7,413 nucleotides of DNA from Caldifarciminota bacterium (GTDB taxonomy: Bacteria > Hydrothermota > Hydrothermia > B15-G9 > WFZT01), in NCBI GenBank assembly GCA_026991055.1, contig JALXCE010000093.1:1-7413 (forward strand), in the 5' to 3' direction. Below the pieces are notes generated by a model, which was not told the origin of the DNA, did not search any database, and saw only the letters and a program-made list of their open reading frames with translations. A program made the translations under genes and the position numbers. Below, one piece after another: positions 1 to 5,603 of the stretch. How positions within the stretch are numbered: the stretch's first letter is position 1; every line of letters begins with the position of its first letter.

Positions 1-175
1 GCCACCCGCGTCCGTGAATTATTTCGACTGGAATGACACCGTATCGAAAGATAAATCTATTCAGCTCACGGCCAAGGGAAAGCTCGTAGAAGAACACAAG
101 GATGTTTATGGTTATGAGGGTGTAGTTTACCCAGGGTCGTCTGTAGGATGGATTTTCATCTTTGATAGGCAGCAT
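1..175 (-). CDS. Rhomboid-family intramembrane serine protease, N-terminal fragment (runs off window)
   Basis: Only the first 58 codons are present; the frame is open to base 1, so this is truncated by the window and not a broken gene. The visible protein begins MLPIKDENPSYRRPWVNYTL, followed by a hydrophobic stretch at about residues 17-30 that looks like the first membrane helix, then ELSLGREL and a FRYGVIP segment. The pattern of 'LxDENP', a helix, 'ELSLG' and 'YGVIP' is typical of the N-terminus of bacterial rhomboid proteases, which cleave membrane proteins within the bilayer. The catalytic GxSG serine and the histidine lie outside the window, so activity cannot be judged. The start is the ATG two bases after the stop of the FAH gene, with GAGG at 186-183 and 7 bases of spacing. 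It is probably the third gene of the leuS unit. Family call is fairly sure; substrate unknown. Confidence 0.8.
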   Translation of the reverse strand, partial: MLPIKDENPSYRRPWVNYTLITINILVFFYELSLGRELNRFIFRYGVIPVEIIHGRGW

Positions 176-177
176 TG

Positions 178-978
178 CTAATCCTCATAAAATTTTGGTC
201 CTTCCACCACAGGATTGCGAAGGACCCCAAGCCCTTCAATTTCGATTTCTACAATGTCACCTGGCTTAATCGGTCCCACCCCACGGGGAGTTCCAGTTGA
301 GATAATGTCTCCTGCATTAAGCGTCATGATCTTCGAGATGTACGACACAAGGAATGGAATAGGGAAAATCATGTCCTTTGTGTTACCCTGCTGGACACGG
401 ACACCATTGACCCTCGTTTCAAGATTTATCTCTGAGGGATCAAAGTACTCAGCCGGCACGATCCATGGGCCCACAGGAGCAAAGGTATCAAACCCCTTTG
501 CGCGGGTCCACTGACCGTCCTTTCTCTGCAGGTCTCTTGCGGTAACATCGTTGAGGCATGTGTAGCCAAGTATGTATTTTTCAGCCTCTTCCATCGAAAC
601 GTTGCGGGCTTTCTCTTTTATCACTACGGCAAGCTCGGCCTCGTAATCCACTCGCCCGATGTCCGGTGGCACCACGATTTCCTCATCCGGCCCAATTACC
701 GCAGTGGAGGGTTTTATGAAGATTTTTGGCTCCTCCGGCTCTTCATCCTGCTCCCTTATCTCCCCCACATGGGAGCGATAGTTCAATCCCACTGCCACGA
801 TCTTGGTGGGGTTCACCGGCACAAGCAAATCTTCATAGACAAAATCAAAAACGGTATTGAGAGAGCGGTCAATCTTTTCCCCGGTAGTTTCATTTATCAT
901 GGGGAAAAAGTTGTCATCTATTACCGCTCCGAAAAATATCTCCCCTCCCTTCTTTATCCTCGCCAGTTTAATGTCCAT
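178..978 (-). CDS. FAH-family (fumarylacetoacetate hydrolase-like) protein, probable acylpyruvase/oxaloacetate decarboxylase type
   Basis: This 266-residue cytoplasmic protein has the small N-terminal domain (about 1-58) and the FAH catalytic fold (about 59-262). Visible family features are VGLNYRSH at 63-70 with the H70/E73 pair expected in the FAHD1 type; the divalent-metal ligands E113 and E115 in YEAEL and D144 in CLNDVTARDLQ; the conserved lysine K161 in KGFDTFAPVGPW; and STGTPRGVG at 227-235. The family hydrolyses or decarboxylates beta-keto acids with Mg2+ or Mn2+: acylpyruvates, oxaloacetate, or homoprotocatechuate-pathway intermediates. No catabolic genes are nearby, so a housekeeping oxaloacetate/acylpyruvate role is more likely than aromatic degradation, but the substrate is inference. 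The ATG start lies inside the end of leuS (11-base overlap) with GGTGG at 989-985, which suggests translational coupling. Names such as 2-hydroxyhepta-2,4-diene-1,7-dioate isomerase are often given to such proteins without proof. Confidence 0.9.
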   Translation of the reverse strand: MDIKLARIKKGGEIFFGAVIDDNFFPMINETTGEKIDRSLNTVFDFVYEDLLVPVNPTKIVAVGLNYRSHVGEIREQDEEPEEPKIFIKPSTAVIGPDEEIVVPPDIGRVDYEAELAVVIKEKARNVSMEEAEKYILGYTCLNDVTARDLQRKDGQWTRAKGFDTFAPVGPWIVPAEYFDPSEINLETRVNGVRVQQGNTKDMIFPIPFLVSYISKIMTLNAGDIISTGTPRGVGPIKPGDIVEIEIEGLGVLRNPVVEGPKFYED

Positions 979-3556
979 TTTTTACCACCAGACTCAAAAG
1001 TTTATTGGGCACATAAATAACCTTCACAATTTCTTTGCCCTCAACAAATCTTTTGACCTTTTCATCTGCAAGAGCAATCTCCAGGACGCTGTCTTTATCT
1101 GAATCGAGTGGAACCTCAAGCCTGCTTCTCACCTTTCCGTTTATCTGCACCGGAATTTCAACTGTATCGTGGGTGAGGTATTTCTCATCGTACTCCGGGA
1201 ATCTGTTTTTGAAAACAGATTCCTCGTGGCCGAGCTGATGCCAGAGCTCTTCCGCGAGATGTGGTGCAAAAGGTGCAAGGAGCAGAACTAATTTCTGAAG
1301 GCTGAGGGCAAAAACAGGACTGCTGGTATCCTTGAATGTATAAAGCGCATTCACAAGCTCCATAATTCTTGCAATTGCCGTGTTGAAATGAAACTCTGTG
1401 GAGTCTTTTCTCACCTCGTAGATAGTCCTTTGAAGTGTCACGTAAAGCTTTTTCTCCTCGTCACTCATCTTATCCGGATCAGCCTCGCCCGATTTATTAA
1501 TTTCATCAAGGTTCTCCTGATAGAGACGCCACACACGGTTCAGGAATCTCTTGGCACCCTCAACGCCGGCATCTGTCCACTCCATGTCCTTCTCAGCGGG
1601 ACCGGCAAAGAGGATGGTTATCCTCGCAACATCAGCTCCATGCTCCCGAACAAATGGCCCCACGCGCACCACATTTCCTCTTGACTTTGACATCATCTCC
1701 ACACGCTCTTCCAACTGGGTGCCGCATTTTTTGTGAAATGGCACCTTTTCGCCGTTAATCTCTTTGAACTCGATGTCCTTTTCCTCCACAACTTCGAGGC
1801 ATTTGGGGCACCAGTAGAATTTTTTGTGAACCAACCCCTGCGTAAAGAGTGCCGAGAAGGGCTCAGGAGCTGGAACCATCCCTTCATCGTAAAAAACTTT
1901 GTTTATAAACCTTGCATAAATCAGGTGCTTTGTTGCATGCTCAGCGCCGCCGATATACTGGTCAACGGGCATCCATTTATTTGCCTCTTCCTTGCTGAAA
2001 GGCTCGTGGTCGTTGTGGGGATCAGTGTATCTCAAATAGTACCATGAAGAATCCACGAATGTATCCATGGTGTCAGGATCGCGTCTTGCCGGCCCACCGC
2101 ACTTTGGACACGTGGTGTTCATAAACTCTTCCACATCCTCAAGGGGTGAGCGGCCCTGGGGCATGAAACTTTTGATATTTTCTGGAAGTTTGACTGGAAG
2201 CTGGTCCTCTGGAACAGGCACCACACCGCACTTCGGGCAGTGCACCACCGGTATGGGTGCACCCCAGTAACGTTGCCTTGAAATCAGCCAGTCTTTGAGC
2301 CTGTAGCTCACTGCAGGCCCACCAAGCCCGAGCTCTTTTAATTTTTTCTGAAGGGCCTTGATACCCTCTTCAGAAGTGAGTCCGCTAAACTCCCCGGAAT
2401 TCACCATTATTCCATAGCCTGTGTAAAGCTCTCCTTCTTCAATTTCTCCCTCAGGAGGCTTGATGACATTGATAATGGGAATTCCGTACTTTTTGGCAAA
2501 CTGGTAGTCCCTTTCGTCGTGGGCAGGCACGCCCATCACAATTCCCGTCCCATAATTGGCAAGAACATAATCAGCGACCCAGATTTGAACCTTCTCACCT
2601 GTAAGTGGATGAATGGCATAAGTGCCTGTGAAAATTCCCGTCTTTTCTTTCTCCTCAGCAGTGCGCTCCATTTCCGTCTTCTGAAGCGCCTCCTGGATGT
2701 ACTTTTCAACCTCTTCCCTGTTGGGGGAATCTTTTAAAATGGTTTCAAGAATTTCGTGCTCCGGTGCGATGGTTATGAATGTAACACCAAAAACTGTATC
2801 TGCCCTTGTGGTAAACACAGGGAGTCTCGTCTTACCATCCTGATACATGAAAACAATTTCGGTCCCCTCGGATTTCCCTATCCAGTTCTCCTGCATCTTA
2901 ATGATTTTGGGAGGCCATTTGCCCTCAAGGAGCTTCAAGTCTTCAAGCAGTCTCTCAGCATAGTCTGTGATTTTGAAAAACCATTGCTCGAGCTTTTTCT
3001 TAACGACAGGTGTGCCACATCTCTCGCATTTCCCCTCGATTACCTGCTCATTGGCAAGCACTGTCTTACAGTTTGGACACCAGTTGACGTATTCGTTTTT
3101 TCTGTAGGCAAGGCCTTTTTTGTAGAGGAAAAGGAAAATCCACTGAGTCCATTTGTAGTAATCGGGGGCACAGGTGGCAATCTCACGGTCCCAGTCGTAG
3201 GTTATTCCAATGCTTTTAAGGGTCTCTTTGTAGGTGTTAATGTTTTTGTAAGTCCACTCTTTGGGGTCGATTCCATGTTTGATAGCGGCATTCTCAGCGG
3301 GCAGTCCAAAGGCATCCCATCCCATGGGATGTAGAATATCAAAGCCTTCCATGAGTTTTACACGAGCAACCACATCGCCTATAACATAATTTTTGAGGTG
3401 TCCCATGTGAAGGTCGCCGGACGGATAGGGGAACATTTCGAGCACGTAGTATTTGTTCTGAGGGTTCTCTTTTGTCTTATGTAGTCCTATTTCTTCCCAC
3501 CATTTCTGCCATTTCTTTTCGATTTCGTGGATGGGGTACTCGTTTTTCTTAGCCAT
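968..3556 (-). CDS. leuS: Leucyl-tRNA synthetase (class I)
   Basis: Charges tRNA-Leu with leucine using ATP, in the cytoplasm. At 862 residues it has the usual bacterial LeuRS length. Domains in order: Rossmann fold with the HIGH motif as HMGH at 50-53; a zinc domain with C160, C163, C177 and C180 (WCPNC...CERC); the CP1 editing domain at about 225-420 with a threonine-rich TTRADTVFG at 249-257 and MGVPAHDERD at 341-350, whose D347 is the expected editing aspartate; the second half of the Rossmann fold with DTFVDSSWYYLRY at 498-510; the leucine-specific insertion at about 578-618; the second signature as MMSKS at 621-625, with M replacing the first K; the anticodon-binding helical domain at about 650-790; and the C-terminal tRNA-binding domain at about 797-862. 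Further CxxC pairs lie at 440/443, 483/486 and 583/586. The start has AGGGAGG at 3574-3568, 11 bases upstream, a slightly long spacing. It is followed directly by the FAH gene. Confidence 0.98.
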   Translation of the reverse strand: MAKKNEYPIHEIEKKWQKWWEEIGLHKTKENPQNKYYVLEMFPYPSGDLHMGHLKNYVIGDVVARVKLMEGFDILHPMGWDAFGLPAENAAIKHGIDPKEWTYKNINTYKETLKSIGITYDWDREIATCAPDYYKWTQWIFLFLYKKGLAYRKNEYVNWCPNCKTVLANEQVIEGKCERCGTPVVKKKLEQWFFKITDYAERLLEDLKLLEGKWPPKIIKMQENWIGKSEGTEIVFMYQDGKTRLPVFTTRADTVFGVTFITIAPEHEILETILKDSPNREEVEKYIQEALQKTEMERTAEEKEKTGIFTGTYAIHPLTGEKVQIWVADYVLANYGTGIVMGVPAHDERDYQFAKKYGIPIINVIKPPEGEIEEGELYTGYGIMVNSGEFSGLTSEEGIKALQKKLKELGLGGPAVSYRLKDWLISRQRYWGAPIPVVHCPKCGVVPVPEDQLPVKLPENIKSFMPQGRSPLEDVEEFMNTTCPKCGGPARRDPDTMDTFVDSSWYYLRYTDPHNDHEPFSKEEANKWMPVDQYIGGAEHATKHLIYARFINKVFYDEGMVPAPEPFSALFTQGLVHKKFYWCPKCLEVVEEKDIEFKEINGEKVPFHKKCGTQLEERVEMMSKSRGNVVRVGPFVREHGADVARITILFAGPAEKDMEWTDAGVEGAKRFLNRVWRLYQENLDEINKSGEADPDKMSDEEKKLYVTLQRTIYEVRKDSTEFHFNTAIARIMELVNALYTFKDTSSPVFALSLQKLVLLLAPFAPHLAEELWHQLGHEESVFKNRFPEYDEKYLTHDTVEIPVQINGKVRSRLEVPLDSDKDSVLEIALADEKVKRFVEGKEIVKVIYVPNKLLSLVVKNGH

Positions 3557-3567
3557 TTTGAATTAAG

Positions 3568-3574
3568 CCTCCCT
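3568..3574 (-). promoter_or_regulatory. Ribosome binding site of leuS
   Basis: AGGGAGG on the minus strand is a near-perfect anti-16S match, 11 bases before the ATG. It lies between the T-tract of the upstream terminator and the start codon, and supports the chosen leuS start. Confidence 0.75.
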
Positions 3575-3586
3575 GTGTTGAAAATT

Positions 3587-3646
3587 AAAAAGGAGCTGAC
3601 GTCCCCGCGAAGCGGGGCGTTGACCCCGCTTCGCGGGGACGTCAGC
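3587..3646 (-). terminator. Strong intrinsic terminator after atpA
   Basis: Read on the minus strand, a perfect 23-bp stem (3646-3624 paired with 3617-3595) with a 6-base loop (TCAACG) is followed by TCCTTTTTAATTTT. The stem is very GC-rich and begins 23 bases after the atpA stop codon. A GC-rich stem followed closely by a T-run is the classical factor-independent terminator. The plus-strand side is followed by AAATTCACTC, which has no T-run, so termination should act only on minus-strand transcripts. Three bases separate the stem from the first long T-run, which is slightly more than ideal. Confidence 0.85.
3595..3646. repeat. Perfect 23-bp inverted repeat with nested palindromes in each arm
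   Basis: Arms 3595-3617 and 3624-3646 are exact reverse complements around a 6-base centre. Each arm also contains its own small inverted repeat: CCCCGC-GAA-GCGGGG at 3603-3617 and CCCCGC-TTC-GCGGGG at 3624-3638. The element can therefore fold as one long stem or as two short hairpins, and could extrude as a cruciform in DNA. The heptamer GCGAAGC, known as an unusually stable DNA mini-hairpin, is present once on each strand. It may be one copy of a dispersed genomic repeat; this window holds only one. Confidence 0.9.
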
Positions 3647-3669
3647 AAATTCACTCATTTTCTAAATAA

Positions 3670-5421
3670 CTAAGCTGCCTTCTTCTCACCTAAAAGCTTG
3701 GCCACAAGCGAGGCCTCTATCTCTTTTACTTTTTCATTAAACTTATCTACAGGCAGCTCTTTGAGCCTTGTGATCTCCTCGAGTTCGGGCAGTGTGGTTA
3801 TTGTTTCAATTGTTGCAGTTTGCTCTTTCAATGCCTTTTCTGCTGTTTCGTAGAAAAATCTGATAATTTTGATCATTCCAAAAAGTTTGTCAGTAGGACA
3901 GGAAGCATCAACCTCGTGGAATGCATTCTGCTGAAGGAATGCTTCTCGAATGAGCTTTCCTGTCTCGAGCATGAGTCTTTCGTGGTCGTGAAGAGCATCT
4001 GGGCCCACGAGCTGGACGATTTCCTGGAGTTCAGCGTCTCTCTGGAGCATCTCTCCGGCCCATCTTCTGTATTCGCTCCAGTCTTTTGTGACATTTTCAA
4101 GATACCATTTTTCAATCAGTGGATAATAAAGGGTGTAGCTCCTAAGCCAGTTAATTGCAGGGAAATGCCTTCTGTGGGCAAGGTCTGTATCCAGCGCCCA
4201 TAGAGCACCAGTCACGCGCATAGTACTCTGCGTAACAGGCTCGGAATAGTCACCACCTGGAGGTGAAACTGCTCCAACCACGGTGACCGAGCCCTGCTCA
4301 TCGCCTTTACCCAGAGTTTCCACACGTCCTGCACGCTCATAGAATCCTGCCAGCTTTGCGTGAAGATACGTAGGATAACCTTCCTCACCGGGCATTTCTT
4401 CAAGACGTGAAGAAATCTCACGAAGCGCTTCTGCCCATCTTGATGTGGAGTCAGCAAGCAGAAGCGTGTTGTATCCCATATCTCTGAAATACTCTGCAAT
4501 TGTGATCCCCGTATAAATGGATGCCTCACGGGCAGCAACTGGCATGTTGGAGGTGTTAACTACCAGGACTGTTCTACCCATGAGAGGCCCACCCCTCTGC
4601 GGGTCTTCGAGCTCAGGGAATTCCACAAGCACCTCGGTCATCTCATTACCACGCTCACCGCATCCGATATATACAACTACGTCAACCAGCGAATACTTTG
4701 CAAGTGTCTGCTCGAGCACCGTTTTCCCTGTACCAAAACCACCGGGAAGCGCAGCGCTTCCACCGAGCGCGATGGGGAAGAAGAAATCCAAAATCCTCTG
4801 ACCGGTCATCAAAGGAACCACTGGCCTTAATCTCTTTTTGTAAGGACGTGGAATCCTAACAGGCCACTTGTGGAACATCTTGATTTCACGACCATCCTCT
4901 AAAATTACAACTGGTTCCTCGATGGTAAAATCACCCTTCCTTGCCTCTTTAACAACTCCCTCTTTCATATTGGGAGGCATCATGATGTAATGGACAATGG
5001 ATGGGGTCTCCTGCACTTTACCAAGCTTGTCGCCAGGCCCCACCTTGTCACCCTTTTTAACAATAGGCTCAAAAGTCCATTTTTTCTCTCTATTCAAAGC
5101 AACTGTATGAACACCTCTTTCAATAAAATCCCCCTTCTCCTCTCTGATCTTTTCGAGGGGTCTCTGAATGCCATCAAATGCGTTGAACAGCAATCCGGGA
5201 CCGAGCTCCACGATAAGGGACTGACCTGTAGGCTCAATGGGCTCTCCAACGAAGAGTCCCGATGTGTCCTCATAAACCTGGATGTATGCGTCATCTCCTT
5301 CGAGTCGGATAACTTCGCCAATGAGTCCGATTTTCCCCACCCAGACGATTTCGTTCATTTTCACCCCGCTCATCCCTGTTCCTACAACAAGGGCTCCTGA
5401 AATTCTTTTAATAGTTGCCAT
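3670..5421 (-). CDS. atpA: V/A-type ATP synthase catalytic subunit A
   Basis: This is the nucleotide-hydrolysing/synthesising subunit of the soluble V1/A1 head, which couples ATP turnover to H+ or Na+ flow across the membrane. At 583 residues it has family length. Visible features: the N-terminal beta-barrel (about 1-75); the 'bulge' or non-homologous region specific to A subunits (about 115-190, for example VHYIMMPPN); Walker A GGFGTGKT at 227-234; IGCGERGNE at 252-260 with the catalytic glutamate E256; Walker B and the following loop LLLADSTSRWAEALRE at 320-335; VVGAVSPPGGDYSEPVT at 381-397; and a helical C-terminal region. The ion specificity is set by other subunits and cannot be read here. 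The start is supported by GGAGGTG 6 bases upstream and a promoter just beyond. Oddly, no B, D, E, F, C, I or K subunit lies next to it: mtaB is upstream and leuS downstream. An F-type alpha/beta subunit is excluded by the bulge region and length. The gene symbol is also written ntpA or vatA. Confidence 0.97.
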   Translation of the reverse strand: MATIKRISGALVVGTGMSGVKMNEIVWVGKIGLIGEVIRLEGDDAYIQVYEDTSGLFVGEPIEPTGQSLIVELGPGLLFNAFDGIQRPLEKIREEKGDFIERGVHTVALNREKKWTFEPIVKKGDKVGPGDKLGKVQETPSIVHYIMMPPNMKEGVVKEARKGDFTIEEPVVILEDGREIKMFHKWPVRIPRPYKKRLRPVVPLMTGQRILDFFFPIALGGSAALPGGFGTGKTVLEQTLAKYSLVDVVVYIGCGERGNEMTEVLVEFPELEDPQRGGPLMGRTVLVVNTSNMPVAAREASIYTGITIAEYFRDMGYNTLLLADSTSRWAEALREISSRLEEMPGEEGYPTYLHAKLAGFYERAGRVETLGKGDEQGSVTVVGAVSPPGGDYSEPVTQSTMRVTGALWALDTDLAHRRHFPAINWLRSYTLYYPLIEKWYLENVTKDWSEYRRWAGEMLQRDAELQEIVQLVGPDALHDHERLMLETGKLIREAFLQQNAFHEVDASCPTDKLFGMIKIIRFFYETAEKALKEQTATIETITTLPELEEITRLKELPVDKFNEKVKEIEASLVAKLLGEKKAA

Positions 5422-5425
5422 TACA

Positions 5426-5432
5426 CACCTCC
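5426..5432 (-). promoter_or_regulatory. Ribosome binding site of atpA
   Basis: GGAGGTG on the minus strand, 6 bases before the ATG at 5421, is a near-ideal Shine-Dalgarno site and fixes the atpA start. It lies in the 3' half of a possible leader hairpin (5428-5447). Confidence 0.85.
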
Positions 5433-5447
5433 AACATGTTTTGGAAA
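5428..5447 (-). promoter_or_regulatory. Possible SD-masking leader hairpin of atpA
   Basis: On the minus-strand RNA, UUUCCAA (5447-5441) can pair with UUGGAGG (5434-5428) across the 6-base loop AACAUG. This gives five Watson-Crick and two G-U pairs and covers the whole GGAGG. The stem is short and may be only marginally stable, so this is a candidate and not a call. Confidence 0.35.
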
Positions 5448-5529
5448 ATTTCCACTTATTATATAAGCAAACCCTTAGAATAACAAGATTTTCGCAAAGA
5501 GCACGCGAATGTGAAGGAGAACATGTTTT
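5433..5529. repeat. Two identical AACATGTTTT decamers flanking the atpA promoter
   Basis: AACATGTTTT occurs at 5433-5442 and again at 5520-5529, with starts 87 bases apart. One lies downstream and one upstream of the -35/-10 pair. Each contains the 8-base palindrome AACATGTT. They could be operator half-sites, or chance repeats in AT-rich DNA; two copies alone do not settle it. Confidence 0.3.
5458..5486 (-). promoter_or_regulatory. Sigma70-type promoter of atpA
   Basis: Minus-strand -35 TTGTTA (5486-5481), 17-base spacer, and perfect -10 TATAAT (5463-5458). Transcription would begin near 5451, giving a leader of about 30 nt that contains the Shine-Dalgarno site. The perfect -10 and optimal spacing make this the best promoter in the window, and it matches the position expected for a separately transcribed atpA. 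Confidence 0.75.
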
Positions 5530-5558
5530 TAAAGGATTTGTACGCCCACAACATTGCT

Positions 5559-5580
5559 AAAATGTAGCAGAACTACTACA
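5559..5580 (-). terminator. Probable weak intrinsic terminator after mtaB
   Basis: On the minus strand TGTAGTA (5580-5574) pairs with TGCTACA (5569-5563) around GTTC, a 7-bp stem including one G-T pair, followed directly by TTTT. It begins 23 bases after the mtaB stop and ahead of the atpA promoter, which is the right place to end the mtnA-mtaB transcript. The stem is AT-rich and the T-run short, so termination may be partial. Confidence 0.45.
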
Positions 5581-5603
5581 GAGCTTCTTGCAAGGTCTAC
5601 CAC

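Noticed and set aside
2756..3334. 192-codon open frame on the plus strand
   Set aside because: It lies wholly antisense to leuS, whose conserved domains cover this region; the predicted protein is Cys/Phe-rich with no family likeness, and I see no promoter of its own.
3557..3669. T-box riboswitch ahead of leuS
   Set aside because: The gap is too short and has no specifier stem or T-box consensus; the only structure is the terminator hairpin.
3820..4203. 127-codon open frame on the plus strand
   Set aside because: Antisense to the C-terminal part of atpA; composition is that of a shadow frame.
4212..4538. 108-codon open frame on the same strand as atpA
   Set aside because: An out-of-frame shadow within atpA. 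The atpA frame is intact here and carries Walker B, so there is no frameshift to explain.
4990..5400. 136-codon open frame on the plus strand
   Set aside because: Antisense to the well-conserved N-terminal part of atpA; no family features.
5465..5555. Minus-strand peptide of about 31 codons beginning ATG at 5555
   Set aside because: No ribosome binding site, it overlaps the atpA promoter, and the sequence has no recognisable feature.
5422..5603. tRNA or structured RNA gene in the mtaB-atpA gap
   Set aside because: I looked for an acceptor stem, D/T-loop motifs and CCA and saw none; the gap is explained by the weak terminator, promoter and leader.
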